64,000 nt of DNA. It comes from Halomarina salina. Its GTDB lineage: Archaea; Halobacteriota; Halobacteria; Halobacteriales; Haloarculaceae. Below the pieces are notes generated by a model that had not been told where the DNA came from, did no database searches, and was given only the letters and a program-made list of their open reading frames with translations. The DNA lies in the NCBI RefSeq assembly GCF_023074835.1, contig NZ_JALLGW010000001.1, positions 1,054,001-1,118,000 on the forward strand, written 5' to 3'. Positions 9,224 through 18,263 of this stretch are shown in pieces; position 1 is the first letter of the stretch, and every line of letters begins with the position of its first letter. A program made the translations under genes and the position numbers.

Positions 9224-9625
9224 TTACTCTCGCCCACCACCGTCAGCGAGCGAGAGGGTCTTCACTCGCCCCACCGCGTCGAAGTCGCGTAACTCGTAGA
9301 CGAGTTCCCGGACGCGTTCGGCGTCGCCGCGGCAGAACACCGTCTCCAGACACCACTCGCCCTGGTGGGCGTGGCTGGTCGACTGGATGACGTCCTGGTA
9401 GTCGTGCTGGACATCGTGCAACGCGCCGATAATCTCGTGGTGGGCGTAGTCGAACGCCAGCACCGCCGTCACCTCGCCCGTGAGCGATTCGAGCCGAGCG
9501 TGGGCTTCGGTGTACTCCTTGACCGCTTCGCGGACGGCCCGCGAGCGCGAGTCGATACCCTCGGCTTCCCACACCTCGTCGAACGCCGCGAGGTCCTCCT
9601 CCGGGAGGTTGACCGTCGTTCGCAT
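9224..9625 (-). CDS. nikR: NikR-type nickel-responsive ribbon-helix-helix regulator
   Basis: A 133-residue protein with an N-terminal ribbon-helix-helix (RTTVNLPEEDLAAFDEV) and a C-terminal ACT-like metal-binding domain. The four nickel ligands known from NikR are all present: H74 (VQHDY), H85 and H87 (SHAHQGEWC) and C92. NikR tetramers bind nickel with square-planar geometry and then bind a long inverted repeat. The start was set at the ATG that begins the RHH strand; 27 upstream in-frame codons carry no family features and overlap the operator region. It is divergent from a nickel/cobalt transporter gene, and a candidate operator lies between the two starts. Confidence 0.88.
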   Translation of the reverse strand: MRTTVNLPEEDLAAFDEVWEAEGIDSRSRAVREAVKEYTEAHARLESLTGEVTAVLAFDYAHHEIIGALHDVQHDYQDVIQSTSHAHQGEWCLETVFCRGDAERVRELVYELRDFDAVGRVKTLSLADGGGRE

Positions 9626-9697
9626 GCTCGGGGGTGGACGCCACCGGGGAAAGTCGTGCGGGTTCGTCGAGGCGTTCGTCACCCCGCAATCGGCCCC

Positions 9698-9728
9698 GTT
9701 ATGCACGCACCCCTGAAGTGGTCATAAC
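9698..9728. promoter_or_regulatory. Candidate NikR operator, GTTATG-N19-CATAAC
   Basis: A perfect inverted repeat, GTTATG and CATAAC separated by 19 bases, in the short divergent region between nikR and the nickel/cobalt transporter. The best known NikR site (E. coli) is GTATGA-N16-TCATAC, so half-site sequence and wide spacing are similar though not identical. The right half overlaps where a TATA box for the transporter would be expected, which would suit repression by nickel-loaded NikR. Confidence 0.6.
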
Positions 9729-9761
9729 AACCGACAGGACCCCGCACCGCCCAGTTCCGGT

Positions 9762-10715
9762 ATGGTCGATCTCCCGCTCTCGTATCTCGGCGTCGTTCTC
9801 ATCGGGCTCGTCCACGGGGCCGAACCGGGCCACGGCTGGCCCGTCGCCGCCTCCTACGCGCTGAACCGCTCGCGAACGTGGACCGCTGGCCTCGTCGCGG
9901 GAGTCGTCATCGGCGTCGGCCACCTCGTCTCCTCTATCGTCGTCGTCGCGGTGTTCGTCCTCGCCGCCGACGCGTTCGACCTGACCAGTCTCGGCTGGAT
10001 TCGCTACGCGGCGGGTACGCTGCTGATTCTGCTCGGCGTGCGCGAACTCCGCGGCGGCGGCCACCACCACGGCGCAGGTCACGACGCAGACCACGACCAC
10101 GACCACGACGGCGATGGACACCACGACCACGACGTCGACGACGGCCACGAGCATCACGGAGACGCTCACGGCCACGGAGACGCTCACGGCCACGGAGACG
10201 CTCACGCCCACCACGGAGACGCCGACGACGAGACGACGTACCTCACGAGCGTCACGGCCGCCCCTCCCGAGAGAGACCACGCGCACTCGCACGGCGACGG
10301 TCGCCGAGACGACGACACTGGCCCCGGGGTGTTGGGGCGCATCCGGCAGTCCCTCCCGTTCGTCGGCGACCACAGCCACGACTCGGGAGGTGGCCACTCC
10401 CACGACCACGACCTCTCGGCCGACGACCCGCAGGGGCTGTGGGGAATCGCGGGCGCGGCGTTCCTGCTCGGGTTCGCTCACGAGGAGGAGATCCAGATCC
10501 TCGGGTTCTGCACCGGTGCGAGCGGGCAGTGCGTCCAGTTGATGCTCGTCTACGCGACGGCCGTCGTCGTGGCGCTCGTCGCGCTGACGCTGCTGCTCGT
10601 GGCCGGGTTCGAACGCTACGAGGAGCGGATGGCGGGGTACGCCGAGTACTTCCACCTGGTCTCGGGCGGCGTCCTCGTCCTCATGGGACTCGGGTTCGTC
10701 GCGGGCGTGCTGTAG
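9762..10715 (+). CDS. NicO/RcnA-like nickel-cobalt transporter with His-rich loop
   Basis: A 317-residue integral membrane protein. The first helices carry LVHGAEPGHGWPVAAS, the HxxxPGH-type metal motif of the NicO/RcnA family. After about three helices comes a hydrophilic loop of roughly 110 residues crowded with His and Asp (GHEHHGDAHGHGDAHGHG and similar), then three more helices including a second metal motif, GFAHEEEIQILGFC. The His-rich loop is a likely Ni2+ or Co2+ buffer on one side of the membrane. Direction (import or export) is not given by sequence: RcnA exports, other NicO members import. Control by the divergent NikR is inferred. Confidence 0.85.
   Translation: MVDLPLSYLGVVLIGLVHGAEPGHGWPVAASYALNRSRTWTAGLVAGVVIGVGHLVSSIVVVAVFVLAADAFDLTSLGWIRYAAGTLLILLGVRELRGGGHHHGAGHDADHDHDHDGDGHHDHDVDDGHEHHGDAHGHGDAHGHGDAHAHHGDADDETTYLTSVTAAPPERDHAHSHGDGRRDDDTGPGVLGRIRQSLPFVGDHSHDSGGGHSHDHDLSADDPQGLWGIAGAAFLLGFAHEEEIQILGFCTGASGQCVQLMLVYATAVVVALVALTLLLVAGFERYEERMAGYAEYFHLVSGGVLVLMGLGFVAGVL
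10158..10211 (+). repeat. Three 18-bp tandem repeats in the His-rich loop
   Basis: Three head-to-tail 18-bp copies inside the transporter gene, the third with a single mismatch, encode the hexapeptide GDAHGH (last copy GDAHAH). A partial fourth copy follows. Because the unit is a multiple of three, copy-number changes would lengthen or shorten the metal-binding loop without breaking the frame. Confidence 0.9.
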
Positions 10716-10739
10716 TCGGGAGGCATCGATGGAGCGTAC

Positions 10740-11393
10740 TCAGCCCAACTGCCGGACGACGTCGCTGCCCTCGACGTACGCCAGACCGTGGCGCTCGGCG
10801 TAGGCGCGGGCGTCGTCGGGCGAGAGCGCCCGGCCGGTCCGGTCGTCGAGCATCTCGCAGACGACGACCGCCGGCGGGAGGCGCGCCGCCTCGGCGAGGA
10901 CGAGGCCGAGTTCGGTGTGGCCCTCGCGGTCCGCGACGAGGTCCGGGGCGGCCCGGAGGAGGTGGACGTGGCCGGGGGCACGGAACTCGCTCGCGAACGC
11001 GACGCCGTCGGGGTCTGTGGCGGCCCGCGCGAGTTCCGTGATGGTGAGCGCGCGGTCCTCGTCGGTGATGCCGGTGAACGTCTCGCGGTGGTTCACGGTG
11101 AGCGAGAACGACGAGCGCTCGTCGTAGCCCAGGTCGTGGTCCGCGCCGACGGGGTGGTCGATGACCTCCTGGGCGAACGGGAGGTCGAACGCCGCACAGA
11201 CGTCGTCGGAGAGGGCGACGCAGACCAGGCCGCCCGCGTCGTTGCGCATCCGGGCGACGGCGTCGGCGGTGACGGCCCCCGCGGGGTAGATGAGGTCCGT
11301 CTCGCCCTCGCGGTCGGCGGCGTCGTGGACGAGGACGGGGTCGCCGCGCTCGAACGCCGCGACGGCCCGTTCGAGGCTGTCCGTGCGCTGCAT
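10740..11393 (-). CDS. ribB: 3,4-dihydroxy-2-butanone-4-phosphate synthase
   Basis: A 217-residue RibB protein. DREGETDLIYPAG supplies the acidic metal-binding residues, TVNHRETFTGITDEDRA is the second conserved block, and FRAPGHVHLLRA and GHTELG complete the active site. The enzyme converts ribulose 5-phosphate to 3,4-dihydroxy-2-butanone 4-phosphate and formate in riboflavin synthesis. Its ATG lies one base after the stop codon of ribK, so the two form an operon and are almost certainly cotranscribed. Confidence 0.93.
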   Translation of the reverse strand: MQRTDSLERAVAAFERGDPVLVHDAADREGETDLIYPAGAVTADAVARMRNDAGGLVCVALSDDVCAAFDLPFAQEVIDHPVGADHDLGYDERSSFSLTVNHRETFTGITDEDRALTITELARAATDPDGVAFASEFRAPGHVHLLRAAPDLVADREGHTELGLVLAEAARLPPAVVVCEMLDDRTGRALSPDDARAYAERHGLAYVEGSDVVRQLG

Positions 11394-12107
11394 CTACTCG
11401 CCCTCCACGTGGACGGTGACCCCCTCTCCGTCGTCGAGGCCGAGTTCGTCGCGCAGGCGGTCTGGGGCGATGAGTTCGACCTTGTCCTGCCCGTGGTGCG
11501 TGCGTTCGGGGGCGACGACGTGGGCCTCGTCGTAGCCCCCGTCGGTCGACTCGTCGCCGTCGAGCGCGATGGTCGCGGGCCAGCAGAACGCCGGGCCGTA
11601 GGTGCGCTCGTCGTCCTCCCAGCCGTCGATGCGGACCGGTTCGAGACCGTCGAGCGCGGCGCGAGCGCGGGTGCTCTCGGCGTCGAGGTCGACGTTCAAC
11701 GTGCCGGGGAACGGTTCGTAGCCCAGTCGCTCGACGAACTGCTCCTTGTAGCCCGGCAGCGAGATGTAGTGGCGTCCCTCGCCCATCCCGCCCGTGACGG
11801 TGCCGTGGAGGTCGACGCCGCGGTCGGACTCGAACAGGCGGCGGTAGTCGGCGTACTCGCGTTCGAGGACGCGTCGGCCCGCCTCGGTGGTCGTGACGTG
11901 CTGGCCGTCCGAGACCATCTCGCGGTCGACCAGTCCCGCCTCGTCCAGGTCGCGGAGGCGACGGGAGACGGTCTGGGTCGAGACGTCGAGGCGGTCGGCG
12001 AGGCCGGCGCACGACACCGTCGCGCGACCGTCGAGCGCCCCGGCGAGGGCGAGTACCTTCAGCGTCTCGCGGGCGTCGGCCCCGACCGCGAGCGTCGATT
12101 CTGCCAT
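11394..12107 (-). CDS. ribK: CTP-dependent riboflavin kinase with HTH domain (RbkR type)
   Basis: A 237-residue two-domain protein. Residues 1 to about 90 form a winged helix-turn-helix ([28 protein letters not shown]). The remainder is an archaeal CTP-dependent riboflavin kinase, with [15 protein letters not shown] for the nucleotide and [10 protein letters not shown] as the family hallmark. Such fusions were described as RbkR, a kinase that also regulates riboflavin genes. It heads the ribK-ribB operon. A TATA-like CTTATGC element sits 24-30 bases before the ATG, embedded in repeats that could be its own operator. Confidence 0.92.
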   Translation of the reverse strand: MAESTLAVGADARETLKVLALAGALDGRATVSCAGLADRLDVSTQTVSRRLRDLDEAGLVDREMVSDGQHVTTTEAGRRVLEREYADYRRLFESDRGVDLHGTVTGGMGEGRHYISLPGYKEQFVERLGYEPFPGTLNVDLDAESTRARAALDGLEPVRIDGWEDDERTYGPAFCWPATIALDGDESTDGGYDEAHVVAPERTHHGQDKVELIAPDRLRDELGLDDGEGVTVHVEGE

Positions 12108-12120
12108 AGGTGGTGTGAGT

Positions 12121-12181
12121 GCGTACCGAGCATAAGCGTAACGAACGCGGTACGCATCACGGATATGTTAACGAATGCGGT
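12121..12181. promoter_or_regulatory. Candidate RbkR operator and ribK promoter
   Basis: Two nearly identical 13-bp direct repeats, TAACGAACGCGGT and TAACGAATGCGGT, start exactly 30 bp apart (positions 12139 and 12169). The first overlaps an inverted repeat GCGTACC (12121-12127) and GGTACGC (12149-12155). The ribK TATA-like box lies inside this inverted repeat. The arrangement fits autoregulation by the HTH-kinase protein encoded next to it; binding itself is inferred. Confidence 0.55.
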
Positions 12182-12283
12182 GTGGTGACGTCGACCACTC
12201 TTCCGGGGAGTCGTCGTCATCGTCGCGGGCGTGTCTCACCGGGTAACGAAACCCGTTTACCGGGTGGCGGGCAAGCGAGCGGT

Positions 12284-14044
12284 ATGTTCCTACCGTTTCG
12301 CGACGAGGTGACGACGGCGCTGACCGCCGCCCTCGACGGCCTCGGCTACGGTACCGAGGACCTCGGAATCGAACAGCCACCGGAGGGGATGGCGTCGGTG
12401 CTGGCCTCCAGCGTCGCGTTCCGACTCGCCAGCGAGGCGGGTGCGCCGCCGCCGCAGGTCGCCGCGGAACTCGCCGACGAACTCGACCTCTCGGACGCCG
12501 ACTACGTCGGGCGGTGCGAGACGCAGGGGCCGTATCTCAACTTCTACCCGAGCGAGGACTACTTCTCCGGGACCCTCGGCTCGGCTCAGACCGACACGTT
12601 CGGTCGGCTCGAATCGACGGGCGACCGCGTCGTCGTCGAGCACACCTCCGCGAACCCGACCGGGCCGGTCCACGTCGGTCGGGCACGCAACCCCATCGTC
12701 GGCGACGCGGTGGCGAACCTGCTGGAGTACGCCGGCAACAGCGTCGAGCGCCACTACTACGTCAACGACGCGGGCCGACAGATGGCGGTGTTCACGTGGG
12801 CCTACGAGACGTTCGACGAGTCCGAGCTACCGGAACCGGAGCGCGACCGCATCGAGTACGACCTCGTCCGATACTACCGCAAGGGCAACCAGTACCTGGA
12901 GGAGGCCGACGCCGCGGACGTGGCCGAGGCGGAGACCGAGATCGAGGCCATCCTGCAGGGGCTGGAGGAGGGCGACGAGGAGACGTTCGAGCGGGTCACC
13001 GAGGTCGTCGACCAGGTGCTGTCGGGGATGCGCGAGTGTCTGCTCCGCCTGCCCGCCGAGTTCGACGAGTTCGTCCGCGAGACGCGGTTCATGCGCGACG
13101 GCTCGACCGACGAGGTGGTCGCCCGCCTGAAGGAGTTCGACGAGGCGGTCTACGAGGAGGACGCCTGGCAACTCGACCTCTCCGAGCACGGCATCGAGAA
13201 GAACCTCGTCTTCCTGCGCTCGGACGGCACCTCGCTGTACACGACGCGCGACCTCGCTCACCACGAGTGGAAGTTCGAGAACTACGACCGCGCCGTGACG
13301 GTGCTCGGCGAGGACCACAAGCTCCAGGCCGACCAGTTGCGCACGACGCTCGACCTGCTCGGCAACGACACCTCGGACCTGGAGTCGGTCATCTACTCGT
13401 ACGTCAACCTCCCCGAGGGGAAGATGTCGACCCGCGCGGGCACCGGCGTCGACCTCGACGACCTGCTCGACGAGGCGGTCGACCGCGCCCGCGACGAGGT
13501 GACCGACCGTCTCGACACCCGCATCCGCGACGACGACCTCGACGAGGACGACGTCGAGCGCATCGCCCACCAGGTCGGCATCGGTGCCGTCCGCTACGAC
13601 ATCGTCTCGAAACAGCCGACGAAGGCCATCACCTTCGAGTGGGACCGCGCGCTCGACTTCGAGGCGCAGTCCGCCCCGTACGTCCAGTACGTTCACGCCC
13701 GGACCTGCGGTATCCTGAACGAGGCCGCGGCGGCCGGTATCGACCCGAACCCCGACGTCGACGTCGCACTGCTCGACGCGCCCGAAGAGCGCGACCTGCT
13801 CCGCGAAATCGCACGCTTCCCGTCGGTCGTCGAGGAGGCCGCCGACTCGCTCGAACCCCACCAGGTCGCCACGTACACCCGAGAGTTCGCCGAGGCGTTC
13901 AACGCCTTCTACCGCGAGTGCTCGGTGCTCAACGCCGAGGACGACGCGGTGGCGGCCGGTCGACTCGCGCTCGTCGCCGCCTCGCGCCACGCCATCGCGA
14001 ACGCGCTCGACATCCTCGGCGTGGAAGCGCCCGAGTCGATGTGA
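12284..14044 (+). CDS. argS: Arginyl-tRNA synthetase
   Basis: A 586-residue class I aminoacyl-tRNA synthetase. The HIGH-type motif is HVGR at residues 130-133 within [15 protein letters not shown], and the KMSKS loop is KMSTR at 380-384. The C-terminal all-helical anticodon domain ends in [19 protein letters not shown], characteristic of ArgS. It charges tRNA-Arg in the cytosol. The start was chosen at the ATG giving MFLPFRDEV; a GTTTAC box centred 26 bases upstream supports a leaderless transcript, and the upstream in-frame codons cross the divergent ribK promoter. Confidence 0.95.
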   Translation: MFLPFRDEVTTALTAALDGLGYGTEDLGIEQPPEGMASVLASSVAFRLASEAGAPPPQVAAELADELDLSDADYVGRCETQGPYLNFYPSEDYFSGTLGSAQTDTFGRLESTGDRVVVEHTSANPTGPVHVGRARNPIVGDAVANLLEYAGNSVERHYYVNDAGRQMAVFTWAYETFDESELPEPERDRIEYDLVRYYRKGNQYLEEADAADVAEAETEIEAILQGLEEGDEETFERVTEVVDQVLSGMRECLLRLPAEFDEFVRETRFMRDGSTDEVVARLKEFDEAVYEEDAWQLDLSEHGIEKNLVFLRSDGTSLYTTRDLAHHEWKFENYDRAVTVLGEDHKLQADQLRTTLDLLGNDTSDLESVIYSYVNLPEGKMSTRAGTGVDLDDLLDEAVDRARDEVTDRLDTRIRDDDLDEDDVERIAHQVGIGAVRYDIVSKQPTKAITFEWDRALDFEAQSAPYVQYVHARTCGILNEAAAAGIDPNPDVDVALLDAPEERDLLREIARFPSVVEEAADSLEPHQVATYTREFAEAFNAFYRECSVLNAEDDAVAAGRLALVAASRHAIANALDILGVEAPESM

Positions 14045-14340
14045 GCGACGGGGCCGAACGACGAGTACGTCGGTGCGACCCTGGGGTATATCGTCACGCG
14101 ACGCTCGACGGACGGGGGTCTGAGGCCGTGAGGTGAGAACGGACGCGCTCGCGTGAGGTGGCGTCTCGGGGTGGCCACAGAACTAGGGGGGGACGAACGT
14201 TCTGACAGCCTCTGGCCAACCGCCGTCGCCACCAACCACTCGTAAGGACTGCATTCGACTTCTACATTTCACCTAATCTATTTGGTATCACAACTGCTAG
14301 CGGGCGAGAATCTTGTGGAATCGGTATCGAGCGGGTCGAA
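14045..14340. other. Convergent intergenic region between argS and the MinD-like gene
   Basis: About 300 bases between two converging genes. The right half is AT-richer than the surroundings (around 14250-14340), as expected for the transcription ends of two converging genes. I see no gene, tRNA or clear repeat in it. Confidence 0.5.
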
Positions 14341-15459
14341 TCAGTCGAGCAACCGTCGAAGTCGGCCCAGCGCGCTCCTGCGTTCCTCGTCGTCGCCGTC
14401 GGTCTCGGTGTCGGCGTCGTCACCGTCGGGAGCGTCGGCGTCCGAGACGTCGACGCCCGCCTCCGTCGCCGCGTTCTCGATGACGCTCGCTGGCGACTCC
14501 TCCACCACGTCGACCCGAGCGCCTCGCTCGGCGTCCGCCTCACCAGCGGCCACGGCTCCAGTGCTCGCGGCATCTGCGCCCGCGTCGCCAGCGCCCGTCT
14601 CGTCCGCACCGTCCGTCCCGACCACGGCGTCCGCCGCCGACTCGGACTCGTCGTCCGCGCTCGTCGTCGCCATCGCCGTCCCGTCCGCCCCGATGCGGAC
14701 CGTCGCGGGCGTCAGCCCCGCCGGAATCGTCGGCGGGTCGGGGGCGACGTGGGCGTAGGTGTCCTCCGGTTCGGGCAGGTGGTCGGTGCCGAGCAGCGCC
14801 GCGGCGAGTTCGTTGTACGCCTGGGCGACTGGACTGCCGGGGGTGGCGACGGTGGCGTCGGTGACGAGTCGCTCGTCGGCGGGGACGACGGTGAGCAGTT
14901 CGTTCGCGAGTTCCGAGACGACCTGTCTCGTGTACCCGTCGTTGCGGGCGTTGGTGACGAGGACGCCCGCCACGTCGCCGTCGACGCGTTTGGCGAGCTG
15001 GCCGGTCTTGGCGGCGTCCTTGATGGCGACGACGTCGGGGGTGGTGACGAGCACCGTCTTGTCCGCGAGGCCGAGCGGGACCGTCACCTCGTGGGAGAGT
15101 CCGGCGGCCGTGTCGAGCAACACGACGTCGTAGCGCTGTTTCAGCGGGCCGACGACCGCCCGGAAGTTGGCGGGGTCGGCCGACGCGAACGCGTCGAGCG
15201 ACTGCGTGCCCCGGACGACGTCGAAGCCGTACTCCGTCGACGCGACGGCGTCGACGACGCTGGCCTCGTCGGCGAGCACCGAGTGGACGGTCCCGCCGTG
15301 CTCGACGCCCAGCGCCTCGCCCACGTTCGCCATCCCCAGGTCGGCGTCGACGGCGACCGTGTCGTAGCCCGCGGCGGCGAACGCTCTCGCCAGGTTCACC
15401 GTCGTCGTCGTCTTGCCGACGCCACCTTTGCCGCCGGCGATAGCGAACACCTTCCCCAT
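14341..15459 (-). CDS. MinD/ParA-family ATPase with acidic tail
   Basis: A 372-residue deviant Walker ATPase. GGKGGVGKTTTT at residues 9-20 is the signature P-loop with the extra lysine, DADLGMANVGEALG follows, and LLDTAAGLS is the Walker B equivalent. The first 240 or so residues match archaeal MinD proteins, which place other proteins in the cell by ATP-dependent membrane association. The last 130 residues are a low-complexity Asp/Ala/Glu-rich stretch ending in the basic amphipathic helix RRSALGRLRRLLD, which resembles a MinD membrane-targeting sequence. Most archaeal MinD proteins are shorter. It is divergent from prf1. Confidence 0.85.
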   Translation of the reverse strand: MGKVFAIAGGKGGVGKTTTTVNLARAFAAAGYDTVAVDADLGMANVGEALGVEHGGTVHSVLADEASVVDAVASTEYGFDVVRGTQSLDAFASADPANFRAVVGPLKQRYDVVLLDTAAGLSHEVTVPLGLADKTVLVTTPDVVAIKDAAKTGQLAKRVDGDVAGVLVTNARNDGYTRQVVSELANELLTVVPADERLVTDATVATPGSPVAQAYNELAAALLGTDHLPEPEDTYAHVAPDPPTIPAGLTPATVRIGADGTAMATTSADDESESAADAVVGTDGADETGAGDAGADAASTGAVAAGEADAERGARVDVVEESPASVIENAATEAGVDVSDADAPDGDDADTETDGDDEERRSALGRLRRLLD

Positions 15460-15549
15460 TACGGAGGGCTGAGGACGACGAGTACAAAACGGTTGCTGCC
15501 TCTCCCGAGGGTCAAAGGGTACTTACCTGCCATTCCAGTAATGTGGGTA

Positions 15550-16809
15550 ATGAGTAGCCCAGCGGACGACTCGTCCGAGCAGTCCGACCGCCAGAAGTAC
15601 GAGTTCCAGAAGGTCATCGAGGAGCTCAAGGAGTACTCGGGATCAGGAACGCAGCTCGTCACCATCTACGTCCCGCCGGACCGCATGATTTCGGACGTCG
15701 TCGCCCACGTCACCCAGGAGCACAGCGAGGCGGCGAACATCAAGTCGAAGGACACCCGCACCGCGGTCCAGGACGCGCTCACGTCGCTCAAGGACCGGCT
15801 TCGCTACTACAAGTCGCCGCCCGACAACGGGATGGTGCTGTTCTCGGGCGCTATCGACAGCGGCGGCGGTCAGACCGACATGGTCACGCGCGTGCTGGAG
15901 AACCCACCCGAACCCGTCCAGTCGTTCCGCTACCACTGCGACTCGGCGTTCCTCACCGAACCGCTGGAGGAGATGTTCGGCGACAAGGGCCTCTACGGCC
16001 TCGTCGTCCTCGACCGCCGCGAGGCGACCGTCGGCTGGCTGAAGGGCAAGCGCATCGAGGCCGTCAAGTCCGCCTCCTCGCTCGTCCCCGGCAAGCAGCG
16101 GAAAGGTGGCCAGTCCGCACAGCGGTTCGCCCGCCTGCGCCTGGAGGCCATCGACAACTTCTACCAGAAGGTCGCCGGGATGGCCAACGACCTGTTCGTC
16201 GCTCAGCGCCACGAGATGGACGGCGTCCTCGTCGGCGGCCCCTCGCCGACGAAAGACGAGTTCCTCGACGGCGACTACCTCCACCACGAACTGCAGGACA
16301 TCGTCATCGGGAAGGTCGACGTCTCGTACACCGACGAGTCGGGGCTGAAGGAGCTCGTCGACTCCGCCGAGGACCTCCTCGCCGAGACGGAGGTGATGAA
16401 GGACAAACAGGAGCTCGACGAGTTCTTCAAGCAGCTCCACGACGGCGACAAGGCGACCTACGGGTTCGAGGCCACCCGCAAGAACCTCGTCATGGGGTCG
16501 GTCGACCGCCTGCTCATCTCCGAGGACCTCCGGCAGGACGTCGTCAGCTACACCTGCGAGAACGGCCACGAGGAGCGCGAGCGCATCGACAACCGCAAGA
16601 ACACCCCGGACCACGACTGTTCGGAGTGCGGCGAGACGGTCCCCGCCGAGGAGGGCGAACGCGAGGACGTCATCGAGCACCTGATGGAGATCGCCGACCA
16701 GCGCGGCACGGAGACGAAGTTCATCTCGACGGACTTCGAGGAGGGCGAACAGCTGATGAACGCGTTCGGTGGCATCGCGGGCATCCTGCGCTACGAGACC
16801 GGCATCTAA
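15550..16809 (+). CDS. prf1: Peptide chain release factor aRF1
   Basis: A 419-residue archaeal class-1 release factor. The stop-codon recognition motif NIKS is at residues 63-66 and the peptidyl-hydrolysis motif GGQ at 186-188 (KGGQSAQRF). A zinc-ribbon-like segment with CENGHEERE...DHDCSECGETV occurs near residue 335-360, and the C-terminus GGIAGILRYETGI is typical. It reads all three stop codons. The second of two nearby ATGs, four codons apart, was chosen because it gives the usual MSSP-like N-terminus; the other is possible. Confidence 0.95.
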   Translation: MSSPADDSSEQSDRQKYEFQKVIEELKEYSGSGTQLVTIYVPPDRMISDVVAHVTQEHSEAANIKSKDTRTAVQDALTSLKDRLRYYKSPPDNGMVLFSGAIDSGGGQTDMVTRVLENPPEPVQSFRYHCDSAFLTEPLEEMFGDKGLYGLVVLDRREATVGWLKGKRIEAVKSASSLVPGKQRKGGQSAQRFARLRLEAIDNFYQKVAGMANDLFVAQRHEMDGVLVGGPSPTKDEFLDGDYLHHELQDIVIGKVDVSYTDESGLKELVDSAEDLLAETEVMKDKQELDEFFKQLHDGDKATYGFEATRKNLVMGSVDRLLISEDLRQDVVSYTCENGHEERERIDNRKNTPDHDCSECGETVPAEEGEREDVIEHLMEIADQRGTETKFISTDFEEGEQLMNAFGGIAGILRYETGI

Positions 16810-16894
16810 GGTGCGTCACGGGCCGACTGACGGGCTACCGTGAACTCGACGACCGCTCGACGACTGGCCCCCCGCCTCGTCTGCGTGAGGCATC

Positions 16895-16914
16895 TACTCT
16901 ACTCTACTCTACTC
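16895..16914. repeat. TACTC pentanucleotide microsatellite, four copies
   Basis: Four perfect tandem copies of TACTC lie about 85 bases after the prf1 stop codon, followed by a pyrimidine-rich tail. Simple repeats of this kind are uncommon in so GC-rich a genome. It may mark the 3' end of the prf1 transcript. Confidence 0.8.
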
Positions 16915-17044
16915 TTCTCGAACGACATTGCACCCTGACGACGCCGGTCTGACGCGGCGAGACGGCCTCTCTTGCAGATAGCAGTGGTCGATACTGCTAA
17001 TACTCGTGGGAAATAGGGACTTTGTATGTCAACCCTGGTCTACC

Positions 17045-17051
17045 AAGGAGG
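17045..17051 (+). promoter_or_regulatory. Shine-Dalgarno AAGGAGG that decides the start of the HTH-10 gene
   Basis: A near-perfect Shine-Dalgarno sequence placed 6 bases before a GTG codon. It favours that GTG over an ATG twelve codons upstream. Strong ribosome sites are the exception in this window, where most genes look leaderless. Confidence 0.7.
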
Positions 17052-17057
17052 CCCCCG

Positions 17058-17774
17058 GTGATCGTCGAGTTCACGCTCCAGCAACCCACGCTCCTCCAGT
17101 CGCTGGGAGCGGTGCCGTCGACTCGGGTCGTCTGGGAGCGGACGGACTCGACGGCCAACGACGAGCGGTTGGTCCTGTTCTGGGCGGAGTCCGACGACTT
17201 CGAGGCGTTCGAAGCCGCGATGTACGACGACCCGACCGTCACCGCGCCGCGAACGCTCACGACGGTCGGCGAGCGGCGACTGTACCAGGTCGAACAGACC
17301 GGCGAGGGCGTCGCGCAGTCGGTCTATCCCGCCATCGTCGAGGCTGGCGGCGTCGTCCAGCGGTGTACGGCGACCCACGAGGGCTGGTGGTACCGGGTCG
17401 TGTTCCCCGACAACGACGCACTGAACCACCTCCACGAGACCTGTACGGACTACGACCTGCACTTCCACCTCGAACGGAAGTACGAGGTGACCGACGAGGA
17501 CGGTCACTCGAACAGCGTCGGCCTCACCGAGAAACAGCGTACGATGCTCTCACACGCCGTCGAGCAGGGCTACTACGAGGTGCCACGTGAGACCAACCTG
17601 GACCGCATCGCCGACGAACAGGGCATCTCTCACCAGGCCGCGTCCGAGCGCCTCCGGCGGGCGGTCGACATCCTGACCCGGCACACCATCATGACCACCG
17701 ACGAGCAGTCGAACCGGTCGGTGCAGACCGGGACGGACGATGGGAGTGGACAGCGGAGCAGCGGGACGGACTGA
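17058..17774 (+). CDS. Bacterio-opsin activator-type (HTH-10) transcription regulator
   Basis: A protein of about 238 residues starting at GTG (VIVEFTLQQPTLLQS). The first 150 residues resemble the sensory domain of haloarchaeal bacterio-opsin activator proteins (RVVWERTDST..., then W-rich segment GWWYRVVFPDNDAL). The C-terminus has the HTH-10 signature: LTEKQRTMLSHAVEQGYYEVPRETN and ISHQAASERLRRAVDIL, a DNA-binding helix-turn-helix. The target genes are unknown. It stands alone, with a strong ribosome-binding site. Confidence 0.85.
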   Translation: MIVEFTLQQPTLLQSLGAVPSTRVVWERTDSTANDERLVLFWAESDDFEAFEAAMYDDPTVTAPRTLTTVGERRLYQVEQTGEGVAQSVYPAIVEAGGVVQRCTATHEGWWYRVVFPDNDALNHLHETCTDYDLHFHLERKYEVTDEDGHSNSVGLTEKQRTMLSHAVEQGYYEVPRETNLDRIADEQGISHQAASERLRRAVDILTRHTIMTTDEQSNRSVQTGTDDGSGQRSSGTD

Positions 17775-17836
17775 CGCTCACGTCGCCGACTCCTCCACCG
17801 AGGCCAGTCGTCCGAGGCAGCGCCGTTCGGTCTGCT

Positions 17837-18040
17837 TCAGACATCGCTCTCGCTCCGTTCCTCGTTCTCGACGCGAAGGAACGTCGCGGCCGCGAGCGAG
17901 AGGAGGACCATACCGACGAGGAAGAACGCGAGCGCCAGGAGTCCGGACGGGACGCGCGCGGCCACGAGGGCGGCTACACCCGCACCGAGTAGCCACCAGC
18001 CTTGTCGGTCGGTGAATCCGGGTAACAGGCCGCGTCGCAT
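17837..18040 (-). CDS. Small membrane protein with two helices
   Basis: A 67-residue protein with two hydrophobic segments (WWLLGAGVAALVAARV and LLALAFFLVGMVLLSLAAATFL) joined by a short Pro-Ser-Gly turn, and an acidic C-terminal tail (RVENEERSESDV). No family is recognised. A TATA-like GTATAAC element on the same strand, 23-30 bases before the ATG, supports real expression from a leaderless transcript. Confidence 0.6.
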   Translation of the reverse strand: MRRGLLPGFTDRQGWWLLGAGVAALVAARVPSGLLALAFFLVGMVLLSLAAATFLRVENEERSESDV

Positions 18041-18263
18041 ACGAGAACGTTGTCTCCGGTTCGTTGTTATACGTTCCCCTACACGAGCTGACGGACCGTC
18101 ACACTCGCGGCACAGGTCGATTGATACAGCGATTGACGCTGTGAACTGTCCTCACGCCCACCTGGAAGAGCGTCCACCCCGTGGTGTGGAGGAGTCGACC
18201 GACTCGTGGAGAGACGGTGGGTGATTGCGAAGGTATAACAGTCATCAAGACCGAACTGAGTCC

